From contig JARKIF010000060.1 in assembly GCA_029378245.1 (NCBI GenBank), positions 62,001 through 126,000 on the forward strand: a stretch of 64,000 nt of DNA. The letters run 5' to 3'. The position numbers were made by a program, and so were the translations under genes. This stretch comes from Roridomyces roridus. Its lineage: Eukaryota > Basidiomycota > Agaricomycetes > Agaricales > Mycenaceae. The stretch's first letter is position 1. Every line of letters starts with the position of its first letter. The notes under the pieces were generated by a model. It did not search any database, was not told where the DNA came from, and worked only from the letters and a program-made list of their open reading frames with translations. Positions 54,386 through 64,000 of the stretch are shown piece by piece.

Positions 54386-55743
54386 CTAGTTCATCTCCAA
54401 ATCAGGGCTATCCTCTCCCATACCCATGTCATGTCCCTCCGGCACACGATGCTTGGGCAAGTCCCTCTCGGCTTCCTCCGCCAACTCGCGCACAGCATTG
54501 ATATCCTCCTCGGTCAGCGTGATTGTGGCGGCCTTGACGTTCTCCTCCAAGTACTGGTGGTCTCGTAAGCGGCGAACGGCTGGAACACAAACATGGCTAT
54601 GCCTACCTTGACTTTCTTCGTCCCCGGAATGATGACAAAGTCCGGTCCTTGCGCCAGAACCCAGGCGAGAGTGGCTTGGGCGGGTGTCACTCCGCAGTTC
54701 TCGGCAATGACTTTGACGCGATCGACGATACTGAGAATCTTGGGGAAGTTGGATTCGGAGAATCTCGAGAATAGAGTCAGTGCTTGTCTTGTGAGTGAGT
54801 AGTTCAACTCACTTGGGGAGGACCCGCCGGATATCCGTGGGGTCAAAGTCGGCGGGGGATTTCTACCATCGGCCGCGGGTAAGACACTTGGGGTCAGACG
54901 AAAATAGGGAACGATACTCACATATTGCCCAGTCAACAACCCATGGCCGATGGGCGAATACGCGACGACCGTCACCCCAAGCTCTCTCGCCGTCTGGAGC
55001 AGCGCTACCTGCGGGTCCTCGATGTACAGTGCGAACGGAGAGTACTCTATCTGGATGGCGGAGATGGGATGCACTGCATGTGCACGGCGCAGAGCTTTCG
55101 CCGAGCACTCGGACAGTCCGAGGTATTTGACTTTTCCTTCTCTGAGGGAGACCGTGTTTGTCAAGCGGGGAGGATGAATTCGAAAGATCAACAACGCACT
55201 TGACGAGTTCCGCCATGGCACGGACGGTAACCTCGATCGGGGTTTTCGGGTCCACTCTGCATAGAAATCAACTCATCAGCGTCGCAGGCTCTAGTCGCAC
55301 GCACCTGTGCTGATAATAAAGATCAATATGATCCACCCCCAACCGCTCAAGCGAAGACGCAATCTGCTCCCTCACAAACTCGGGATCGCTGCGCAAAGTC
55401 GCAGTATGTTGCTCGTCAAAGTAGGCCCCGAACTTGGTAGCGAGGAAAACTCCCTCGCGTTTACCGGGGTTGCGCTTGAACCTGGGTATTGTATGCAGTC
55501 AGTTGGTTGCATGCGAGCGCGAGTTGTCGACTCACCATTTGCCCAGCAATTCCTCTGCGTCACCGTAGATGTGGGCCGTGTCCCAGTGGCGACAACCCGC
55601 AGCGTAAACCGCGTCAAGAACCTGTTACAGTTCCGTCAGCGCGCAAGGGGTAGCAGTGTATAGGTCCACCCTACCTTGAACCGCTCCTCGTCGGATTCCA
55701 CGGGACCATAGGACATGGCCAGCCCCATGGTACCGAATCCCAT
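54386..55743 (-). CDS. Aldo/keto reductase 2
   Basis: First in-frame Met at 55743 ([20 protein letters not shown]). Upstream in the same frame, TRKIGTADEPLFTA looks like the usual first strand, but the nearest ATG (about 55801) is in another frame, so the start may be shifted by an indel. The catalytic parts are [30 protein letters not shown], and DLYYQH joined to [20 protein letters not shown]. Cofactor site: [35 protein letters not shown] and [20 protein letters not shown]. The stop is at 54386 after [12 protein letters not shown]. It is a paralogue of the gene at 31805 with the same intron layout. NADPH-dependent, substrate unknown. Confidence 0.85.
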
Positions 55744-55799
55744 AGCTGTGAATAGCGGTTCGTCCGCGGTGCCGATTTTTCTGGTGGGTAGATGGCAGA

Positions 55800-56134
55800 C
55801 ATCTGGTTGTATCGAATTGAGAGAGCGCGTTCGCTGTATTTTATACTGCTTGTTCCGGGCCGCCTGACAAGATTCTTGCTGATGCTCTGGGAGGCTGAAT
55901 CAGGGATTTAGAGAGAGATATCATTTCGGCATGATAGCCTTCGGCCGCCGAGGCATAATGGACTATGACCGACCCGTTTTGAAGGAGGTGCCGAGGTGAC
56001 TCACCAATTCGTCAAGATCCTGAGTCCACGAATACCGAGCACCAAAAACCTGAACGAATAAGTAGAATACCTACTTCCGCTTCAACCAGGTATTGACTGA
56101 AAAATAGCCTGAATCACTTTTCCACTGGCACTAG
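55800..56134. other. Upstream region of aldo/keto reductase 2, no gene seen
   Basis: Contains a GTATTTTATACTGC stretch near 55838 that could serve as a TATA-like element for the minus-strand gene. It ends at the ACTAG target duplication of the next element. Confidence 0.4.
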
Positions 56135-56341
56135 TGTCAGAAAATGCATGCCAGAGGTGGCTGCTAGAGCCAACGAGGCTCAGGATTGAGGAGACACTCG
56201 AGTGCGCAAATGGACGATAGTGCGACAGGGGACGTGGAAGTCAAGAAGATAGAAGGACTGATTCATATCATACGTAGGCTGTACATCAAGTATACGGATA
56301 CATACAATACGAACCGATGCAAATAAACCCAGTTCCTGACA
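56135..56341 (-). repeat. 3' LTR of the minus-strand element
   Basis: 207 bp, intact. By eye it differs from the split copy at one site (TATACGG against TATAAGG). Confidence 0.88.
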
Positions 56342-57568
56342 CTCCCACCTTTGCGAGGGAAGAAAGAATAGGAATGTGGTGAAAACCGGAAATGGAAGAA
56401 TATTCTCCCACCGAACCAGATAAGGGTGGGATCCCAAATTGTAACCCAAATGTGGTGCAAGTGTGAGAAGGAAGGAAAAATCCTCCCACCGAACCCAACA
56501 CAAAATATGTTGGTGGTGATCCGACGTCAAAGGGACCGGAACAAACACCGCAGTCTCCAACAGTGTCGAGCCAGTGTTCAACAAACATGATGTGCGGCAA
56601 GGAGGTGCCCAAGGCAATGCCAAAATAAAATCCAAAGGAGGAGACGCCGTCCGGGGAAAATGAGGACGGGATGGCGTGAAGAGAGAAATCAACAATGAGT
56701 GTGTGAGGGCTCCCACTGAGCGCAGGAAGCGAAGACGAGGGCAATGCGGCGGCCATACCAAAAACAGCCAAATGCCCCGGCAAATCTGGTGAGAACAACC
56801 AGCAGCGGTCTCCAACCACTGGTGCTCAATGCACAGAAAAACTGGTGCACCAAAAACGAACCTGCAGTGCAGATGAGCTAGCACGTGTCTCCAAACACTA
56901 GCTGTCGGAACCATAGGTCCGAGATGGAGATATCAGCGACGAGCGCAAATTTGGTGTGCGCTGATGTCGATTGGAATGTGAAGACCAGGGCTCTCAAACT
57001 GGTCTTGCCGAATCGGTCTTCCGCAAACATGCGGCAGAGTGGGGACCCCTGAACCCCAAGGCTGATACAGCCCAAGAGGGATTTCCAGAGCACGACGGAT
57101 GTCAATGCTCCCACCCAATCCAAGAGGTCAAAGCTGCGGAGGCGAAAATATCCCCGGGTAGAATGGCAGGGGGTGTTGAGCCTGGAATATCCGTGGAGGA
57201 CAGCAGCTGGATGGTGGTGGTAACAGCGAGCAGCGGGCAGGACACCCGGAAAGTCGTACAGGTGGTGAATCTGCATGCGCGCTTGGCGTGTGAAAATGCG
57301 GACCGTGCGGGCGCCCGGGATCATGACATTCCGGATGGATATCATGCGTATCCCACGATGTCGAAAGGGGCAGTGGGATGACCAGCAGCGAGCCAGATAG
57401 CGGGCATGAATGTGCGCAAGGGAAGGCCACATGGAGAATAAATGTGGTGAGCGCGGATGGTGGAAATCGAGCCATATCGGAATGAGCAAGAGGTGAGGTC
57501 GGATGGACGAAGGTAAGGATTGTAAAGGCAGATATGACGTGGCTGCGACGGATGTCGCTAGAGCTGTC

Positions 57569-57581
57569 GGGGCCCATAACC
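57569..57581 (-). promoter_or_regulatory. Primer-binding site of the minus-strand element
   Basis: Reads GGTTATGGGCCCC on the minus strand with no gap to the LTR, identical to the PBS of the full Copia element at 13142. Confidence 0.75.
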
Positions 57582-57732
57582 TGTCAGAAAATGCATGCCA
57601 GAGGTGGCTGCTAGAGCCAACGAGGCTCAGGATTGAGGAGACACTCGAGTGCGCAAATGGACGATAGTGCGACAGGGGACGTGGAAGTCAAGAAGATAGA
57701 AGGACTGATTCATATCATACGTAGGCTGTACA

Positions 57733-59005
57733 TTATCCGTTTTTTAAGATTATGGCTCCTTTTTGTTTGGTCTTTGATTCTTCTGTCCCCATTTATGCGA
57801 AGCTCCTTTTATTTCTCTCTCTCATCTGGCGTGGTAACCAATGGTCTCTCTCGAGATCTATGTTCATTTTTCTCATGAAGAACCGCGACTCAACAGCATT
57901 TCAACAGCACTTTAGTCCACCTGCTGCCGGCTTGAGGCAACGTATACCTGCCGGGAGCTGTAATGTTCACCTTGATCTCACAGCAATCATCCCGAATTCG
58001 TTCCCTGGGCTCAATTGACCAGCCTCATGTTATTCAACAGCCTTTGAACTACTCCGTGGACCCCCGGTGGAACTTCTGTCACGGAACTCGGCACTCTGAA
58101 CGCGCGTCCTCGGACTCCGGGCCGGCCCCCACCCGGTAACCTATAAGTAGCCACAGCCCATGCTATCGTTTTCCAGTTGACACCCGCAATAAAAGCATCG
58201 CAATCTTCTCCGGACGCCTCAACGCTGTGTTGCGCTCACTGTTGGTCTTCCCCGAGTCTGGATCAGTTCCATTCAATGCAATTACGTCTGCGCTGCCGAA
58301 CTCTGTGGCTCTCTGTCTCTCTGCTCCTGCCGTGCTGTCCTCAAGCTCTCTACCCCTGAAATAACGCCAGGCCCGGCCTGTTTCATCTCCACTTGCGGCT
58401 GAAAGTTGCGTCAGTATCTCCGGGTTCAACTTTGCAGCGCCATGATTGCCTCGAACCATTTATTGCTTGACGGCCGAAGACGGTAGGGCTTCGGATGACA
58501 GTGATTTTCGGGTCCTCGATACCGGCCTCAGCAAGGTCTCCAACCTCGTCGAGTTCCTGGAGATCGTCTACCACCGACGCGAACCCGAGAAAGCCTCCCA
58601 AGTTGAATCGCAGCCTTCTTGAATGCCACTGCCGTGCGTGTTCTCGTACGAAGCGCCTGACAAATTCCATTTCTAGCCGTTCTGCGCCTCGACTACAGAG
58701 CATCCGCCACTCAGATTCTGTGACATGCACTCTGCTCCTCACCATGCTAATTTCTCGTGGTGGACCTTCGGCATTGACGAGCGCGACTGGTCCGTTCCCG
58801 TATCCGTTGACTCACGTGTGCGTTTCGTTTCCTTTTTTTTAATCAAATGTACGCAGGCCGCTGCTTCTTAATCTGTTGCTATTTGGTGGTCATTCTCTTA
58901 GTCTAGCGCTTGAGTCTTACTTCCGTAGGTACTTGGAGTTCTGCAATTGCATTGTTCTCGATCGTTCGAATAAAAACTTCCGGAGCGAAGCGGAGGAATG
59001 CCTTG
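57733..59005. other. 1273-bp insertion inside the LTR
   Basis: Sequence that interrupts the 5' LTR of the minus-strand element between GCTGTACA and TCAAG. I find no terminal repeats or target duplication at its ends beyond a single T, so its class is unknown. A reading at 58490-58615 (SDFRVLDTGLSKVSNLVEFL, then EIVYHRREPEKASQ) looks protein-like but belongs to no family I recognise. Confidence 0.6.
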
Positions 59006-59329
59006 TCAAGTATAAGGATACATACAATACGAACCGATGCAAATAAACCCAGTTCCTGACAACTAGTTCCTGACCCCGAATTGAACAGAGCCGCAGGAAG
59101 GAATACGCACCACTTGAATCGGACCTTGAAATAAGAACCCTGGTTGAAGTGCCTCTCGGGTCTCAGGCCTGAAAAAACGGGGAGATTGCCGATTTCTAGC
59201 CGATGCACTCCGTCTACTTATCGTCGAATCGGGAGAGTGTCGTGGATTGTTGAGCATCGATTTCATCCGTTTTTTGAGGCCGAACACGCAGAGTCCGCCG
59301 CAACAAGGTCCGAACAATGATAGGCTGAC

Positions 59330-59570
59330 TCGATGAGTAACTCCTCTCTCTGAGTCTCCTCATGCCCACGTACACTGCCAGCCAACGCCGACTCAGTTGC
59401 CTGTATCAAGCCAGCATCATCACACCGAACGCCCCTCTGCGACGCTGGGACAGGCACGATGGCGTTCATCAAGGTCCACTCGACGCTCTCAGTGCTCACT
59501 GGCGCCATAGAACCGGGGGCCATTTTGAATCCTCCACGCCGCTGGCACACGCTTGCTTACCGCGAGAGGT
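59330..59570 (+). pseudogene. Decayed fragment of the Ran-like gene
   Basis: GCTGACTCGATGA at 59323 matches 53149. CGACGCTGGGACAGGCACGA and GCGTTCATCAAGGTCCACTC at 59439-59480 match the P-loop exon and its donor at 53309-53346. Point changes alter the P-loop lysine region, and stops interrupt the frame. Confidence 0.6.
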
Positions 59571-60259
59571 ATGGCTTCACATGACACAGGTACGTCTTCT
59601 CGGGAACGTTACTTTCGCCCAGCATTGGTTTCTGTCGGATAATTGTGCTTTGGCGACATTTGAACCCAGCAAACACTACTTCTCGTTCGAACCGGGACAG
59701 TGTCGTGGTTTCGTTGTCGGGCTGTGTCCTCCATATTTTCATCCGGGACCGAGTCTGCACGGCACCGGGCATGGTGCCAACGGCATTCCAACAAGAACCG
59801 TCACAAGGGCCCACAAGTATCCGCCGCTCCTGACCAACTTGGAGCTTTCCTATCGCCATACCAACCAAGGAAAAGACAAATGATTCCGCTGTCGCCGGTG
59901 GCAATTGTATTCTGGCAGTTGTACCGGTGCTGTGGTGCAAGGTGTGTGGTCCAATCAGTCGAGGGCGCAGATATCAGAGATACGTCCACCTTGCGATCGG
60001 TGGCGTCCTCGATTTTTAGGGTGGGCAAGGTTCACTGGATTTTGAGAAGGGTCAATTGTGTGTTTGACGGTGAGGAGACAATTGTCTTGGACCCTATCAA
60101 TACATGCGGGGATAGGAGGCGGTGTCTCGACTCACACCTCCTGCCAAAACGTCCTGGGATAGCGTAGATCTGGCATCACTTGCCGTACCCTTGGGACGGG
60201 ACGACAGCAAGCCCACACCGCTGGCGCTTCTCTACCCAGCGCATTCACTCCCCTCCCTC
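59571..60259. other. Spacer, no gene seen
   Basis: Both strands carry medium ORFs without recognisable domains. GGGA(G/C)AGTGTCGTGG occurs at 59231 and 59695, a short shared word of unclear meaning. Confidence 0.35.
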
Positions 60260-60923
60260 ATGTCCTCGGGCTTCTCCACCTTCACATTCGACACGCACAA
60301 CATCCTCGACGGCTCTCTGCGCTCCGTGCCCGATCAGAGCGTCGCGTACAGCATCCGAACGGAGGAGACGGGCCCGGGATCCTCTCGCGAGCGACGACGC
60401 ACCATCCTCCAGCTTCAGGGTGGTGCTGGGGCTCCCGCTTGCATTGACTGGAAACAAAAGACGTTCGAGATCTCAGGGGTCACGCGCAATATCTCTGAGG
60501 TGCGGACGTCGAGGGGGAGGTTTAAATTTTCGCCGTATGTATAATGTTACATACTCAAGCGCGCCTCCCGGAATGCCGTACTCATTCCACGTAGGTCCCA
60601 TCACTGGAGTTGGTTCGACTGCGAGGAGTACAAGCTCAAGTACGGCGCCGAGGTGGAACATTCCTGGACTGTGCGTTGCAAATATGTGTCTGAATTACGC
60701 AATATCTTTCTGATTCTTCCAGGTTTATTCGTATTCGGGAGAAACTTTGGCAACCTTCACCTCCAATGTTAGGCACCTACACAACAAGAAAGCGCTACCC
60801 GTCTTGTCCATTTGTCCATCTATTCGCGATGAGGAGGAGCGGCGGTTTATCATTCTCGTGCTGCTGTACTCGGAGACCAAACGACATCAGAAAGAGGTAT
60901 GCGAGATGTTGTCCCCGACGTGA
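60260..60923 (+). CDS. DUF6593-like protein
   Basis: Three exons from ATG at 60260: MSSGFSTFTFDTHNILDGSL ... NISEVRTSRGR, then SHHWSWFDCEEYKLKYG, then VYSYSGETLATFTSNVRHLH, with a C-terminus EERRFIILVLLYSETKRHQK. The pattern of beta strands, the W-x-F-D-x-EYKLKY block and the ILVLLYSETKR ending match the DUF6593 group of Agaricomycetes, which is abundant and has no known function. Intron 1 starts GTTTAA, a weak donor, and ends CACGTAG; intron 2 is GTGCGT ... TTCCAG. There is no signal peptide. The stop position is approximate. Confidence 0.72.
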
Positions 60924-61158
60924 TTGATGTTGAATTTTTCCTTCAAGCTCCGAAGATCGCTTGGTGGAATGGGGGATTTCTTTGGAAATTTAGGCGGGGA
61001 CTGAGATTGAGCATGAGGCACTTGAATCCACTGTAACATCACGTTTGGGCTGGCACCCTGGATCGTTCTTTCTGGACTCTTTCCGATCGTTGTACGCGAC
61101 AGTCACTCGTAATCAAAATGCGAACGGGCACAGTACAGTGCTTTTCAACACATGCAAC

Positions 61159-63042
61159 CTAGAACCCCTGGACCTGCTCCTTCAAAAACGCAATCACATC
61201 AGCTTCCAACTTGGCGCTCTTGGTACGCTTTTCTGTCTTGGCCACCTTGCCCCACGGTACAACGTACTAATCACAAGTCAGCGATAGTCAAGATTTACCA
61301 GTACGCACGAACCTGGCCGGTTATCTCGGCTGGGGTGGCGACCGTCCCCGCCCACAGTTGCGCCAGCACACCCATTCTACAAACAAATGAGCAGCTGCGA
61401 CTCGCTCGCACAAGAGCAGACGCACGGTGTGGGATGCAGGCCAAGATTTGTGAGGGTTTTTATCCACCCTGACTGCTCTCTGAGACAAAGTGAAATGAGC
61501 TCGAGCAGTGCCAACTTAAGCGCCACTACGCACCGCAGAAGTTCCGACTTGATGGTCCCGGGATGCACTGCGCAAGAAACAAGCACGTCCGAGTGCGTCT
61601 TGGCCCAATAATTTGAGGCCAGGATGTTCCCCATCTTGCTTTGTCCGTACAGACGCCTGGAGCGGAGTCAGCCCTGTGACTAGACCAGAACCTGGTCTGT
61701 CTATGAATGTCGATAGACAGACCAGTCGATCTCGGTGATCATTTGCTTAACGCGCCGATTTCCTATTTTGGCGAATTCACGTGATCTTCGAGCTCTCTTG
61801 TTCCCTCTCGTTCCTCAGCTCACTGCGGCCTTCAGACAATAACTTCCGGAGAGAAAAAAGTTTTTACAGTCTATGTACATCGAATGATACTCGAAAAACT
61901 ACATTCTAAATGGGTATGGAGCTCGGGAACGAACAATTTAACTGCGACAGGTCGACGGACCCGTCCACACGGAGCCGGCGACCTGAAAAACACCCTCTCA
62001 GGGTGAAGGCAGGTCCAGTACAACAGGACCGACCCCTCCACCCCAAACGGGACCGTCTTCCCGTGACACAAAGGCTCTTCCACCCTCACATAGAGAGAAG
62101 CACGGATAGTATAAACCGGCAGCGACAGCCTGGCACGCAGCATCGATGGGAGCTGAAGGAGAAAAGGTCGGGAGACAGGGATGGGTATGCTGGGTCTCAC
62201 TCCAATGTGCCCCATGCCACCATATAGGCGTGCGTAGGCGGCTCGTCGTCTGGTAATGCGGTGTCGGTAGGAACTCGGGTTCAGAAGGAGAGAAACGTCG
62301 ATGGCGGTGAAACAAGCGTAGACGAGAGGGAGAAGGAGGGAATATGTGGCCGTGGCCGTGGGCGAGGCGGAGTGCAGCACTGTGGTTATCAGCGTCATCG
62401 GGGAGCCAACGGACTCACACAGCAGTGCACCTGGATATGAATCCCAGTCTGATCTCCTCCCTTGTATCACACAGGTGCACGTACCCTCCTTCCCATCGTC
62501 GAGCACCGTGCGCTGCACACCATTGACGAATCATCTTGGGCTTGCGATGGAGCTGCAGTCGTTTCATTTGGCCCGTAGTTGGCTGGTCCAGGCTGGATGA
62601 GGTGGCCTCCAGGTATCTTGGGGTGAGAGGGCATCGTTTTCGGGGCTCGAAAGCGGGCAGTGTGGTCCCACGACGAGTTGGGGCGAAGGGAGGGAGAGGA
62701 GAGCCACGACGTGGCTGATCACGTGAATTCGCCAAAATAGGAAATCGGCGCGTTATGCAAATGATCACCGAGATCGACCAGTCTGGCTATCGACATTCAT
62801 AGACAGAATGGTTACGAGTCTAGGGCGACCGCGCCGCGAGGTACACTTTCGCGTTCTTCAAAAGGGACTGTCTGGTACCCGATCCCAGAGTTTCCGCCCG
62901 TCACAAGGACAACCTGTATTGAGCGTAAGCGTCAAGTCGACAGTATACATATTTACACACACACCTTTCCAGTGAGGTCGGGAATGTCCCGCTCGGGGAC
63001 GAAACCGGGTTTGTTGTTCATGAGCGCTAAGACACCACCCAT
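61159..63042 (-). pseudogene. Short-chain dehydrogenase disrupted by a TIR element
   Basis: The 5' part (63042 to 62824) reads MGGVLALMNNKPGFVPERDI, PDLTGK and, after an intron, VVLVTGGNSGIGYQT (cofactor motif TGGNSGIG). It then slips frame before LLKNAKVYLAARSP. The 3' part (61680 to 61159) has RLYGQSKMGNILASN (YxxxK site: YGQSK), VSCAVHPGTIKSELLR, MGVLAQLWAGTVATPAEITG, YVVPWGKVAKTEKRT and LKEQVQGF. The middle third, including the catalytic Ser region, is missing, and 1.14 kb of element sits in its place. Both ends still show proper introns, so the break is recent. Confidence 0.82.
61680..62823. mobile_element. TIR element of about 1.14 kb inside the dehydrogenase gene
   Basis: Ends are imperfect inverted repeats of about 100 bp. 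TCTGTCTATGAATGTCGATA and GATCTCGGTGATCATTTGC at 61697-61750 are mirrored at 62755-62808, down to AATTCGCCAAAATAGGAAAT and the GATCACGTG boundary. CTAG occurs at both outer edges (61680-61683 and 62820-62823) and may be the target duplication (or TA inside it). The interior has an open minus frame (61871-62518) with hydrophobic pieces but no transposase motif. Confidence 0.78.
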
Positions 63043-63107
63043 GTTTGCTGGCAGTGAGATCGAGAGAGGGAAGAGAGGGGATGAGGTTGGGATGAGGACT
63101 CGGAGCC

Positions 63108-63733
63108 TAGTGATGTCAAAGTTCGGTTCGGTTCGAGTTCGGGGGCTCTTTGGCTGAACTCTGAACCTGAACTTCAGGTTCGGTTCGGCAAAATCATGAA
63201 CTCCGAACCTGAACTGGAGTTCAGGTTCGGTTCAGGTTCGAACTGAGTTCGAACCTCCCGCGCTTCACCAAGGTTCAATTCAAATTTTGGCCACTGTAAA
63301 CTGTTCAAGAAAGCATATAGTAAGTGTGTTCAACCCCATAACATGTCTCCGCACCTTTTGAGAGAGTTACAAGCCCTGAATGGGTTGCATCAGCGTGATC
63401 ACAAGTGCGTGATGGCGCATCAACTCTCGATAAACATGTTTGCACTGGGGCCTGACGGTTACGAAGAAAATCCCGATTCATTTTGCCCACTGAGAAAGTG
63501 AGTACAGTCAAGATCTGTTCAAAAAGTGGGCGAAATCATGAGAAAATCATCAAAAACAGCCAGTTTCAGGTTCAAGTTCAGTTCGGGTTCGAACTTTCCG
63601 GTGACGGCTGAACCTCAAACCTGAACTTCAGGTTCGGTTCAAACATACGCTGAGCTTTGAACCTGAACTTCGTGTTCAGTTCGGTTCGGTTCGAGTTCGA
63701 ACCGTTTACTCGAACGGGACTTTGACAACACTA
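63108..63733. mobile_element. hAT-like element built of GGTTCGGTTC-type repeats, 626 bp
   Basis: Ends TAGTGATGTCAAAG and, inverted, TAGTGTTGTCAAAG. Outside lie CTCGGAGC(C) on the left and CTCGGAGG on the right, a near-perfect 8-bp duplication. Both arms (63115-63260 and 63565-63715) are dense in GGTTCGGTTC, GAACCTGAAC and TTCAGGTTC, which form many overlapping palindromes. The centre (63300-63560) is unique sequence. Confidence 0.7.
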
Positions 63734-64000
63734 CTCGGAGGAGAAAAGTCCGAGTCGCGTTTCAGATTAAGTACCCCTGATTTTCAGTGTTTGTCAGCAG
63801 TTCAAGTCAATAGCCTAATTTAGCCGGAGCCGCAGAGATGCCGGTAGCTTGGGACCGATCGGCTTGCGGCCATTATGCTTAACCATCTTCGTTTGACGCT
63901 TCCTTTCAGCTCTTTAACCGCTTCTTTCCAGGGCGCAAGGATTGCGGATGAGAAGTCTGCGTCTCGGCGGTCCACGAGGAGCAGCGGGCGTGGACAAAAC
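63734..64000. other. Right edge of window, nothing assigned
   Basis: No ORF with recognisable content. The sequence may be the flank of a gene beyond the window. Confidence 0.35.

Larger units (their letters stand above)
56135..59061 (-). mobile_element. Non-autonomous Copia-like LTR element, minus strand, with a split LTR
   Basis: A 207-bp LTR (56135..56341) begins TGTCAG and ends CTGACA. Its second copy is in two pieces: 57582..57732 (151 bp) and 59006..59061 (56 bp), which together rebuild the full 207 bp. The target duplication ACTAG flanks the outer ends at 56130-56134 and 59062-59066. On the minus strand, GGTTATGGGCCCC (57581 down) abuts the 5' LTR as PBS, and AAAGGTGGGAG (56352 down) abuts the 3' LTR as PPT. 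The 1.24-kb interior has open minus-strand frames but no gag or pol motif, so it would rely on another element's proteins. Confidence 0.88.

Noticed and set aside
56180..57489. Protein genes on the minus strand inside the LTR element
   Set aside because: The frames lie wholly between LTR and PBS of a non-autonomous element, one runs into the LTR, and neither shows gag or pol motifs.
1..64000. CRISPR arrays, prophage or bacterial operons
   Set aside because: Intron-rich eukaryotic genes throughout; no regularly spaced repeats, Shine-Dalgarno sites or phage genes.

Overview
This window looks like nuclear DNA of a filamentous basidiomycete, most likely an Agaricomycete. Genes lie on both strands and carry many 45-60 bp GT-AG introns with CTNAN-like branch sites. 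The families present are typical of mushrooms and related fungi: Zn2Cys6 regulator, DHA2 transporter, GH39-like hydrolase, F-box proteins, MYND protein, DUF6593-like protein, omega-like GST, aldo/keto reductases, NmrA-like enzymes and a small secreted protein. Exon coordinates were worked out by hand from splice signals and reading frame; there is no transcript evidence.

Layout. 0-10.6 kb is compact: a 3' gene end, a DHA2 transporter, a Zn2Cys6 factor, a seven-helix membrane protein and a secreted glycoside hydrolase. 11-21.5 kb is accessory DNA: a young complete Ty1/Copia element (12961-18382, TSD TTCAC), copies of a small unknown protein family and F-box remnants. 21.6-33.1 kb is dense again: an unknown protein, an acidic-tailed protein, a roughly 6.2-kb gene for a multidomain ubiquitin-type protein (RING-like, vWA and E2 domains), a MYND gene with a stop at a zinc cysteine, and an aldo/keto reductase. 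33.4-46.7 kb holds scattered tRNA-like Pol III motifs, two NmrA-type genes, a small secreted protein and parts of the NmrA block repeated near 42 and 46 kb. 46.7-55.8 kb carries a second acidic-tailed paralogue, a membrane protein, a GST, a hAT-type MITE, an F-box protein, a divergent Ran GTPase and a second aldo/keto reductase. 55.9-64 kb is repeat-rich: a minus-strand non-autonomous Copia-like element whose LTR is split by other DNA, a decayed Ran fragment, a DUF6593-like gene, a short-chain dehydrogenase broken by a TIR element, and a second hAT-like element.

Most unusual: (1) the Copia element has two related intron-like sequences inside pol and a correctly phased GGGTTTT -1 slippery heptamer between protease and integrase; (2) the vWA/RING-like/E2 protein combines E3-like modules with an apparently active E2; (3) a nested LTR element whose broken LTR can be rejoined exactly using target-site duplications. 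No operon logic applies. The genes look independent, although the Zn2Cys6 factor, DHA2 transporter and GH gene are neighbours.
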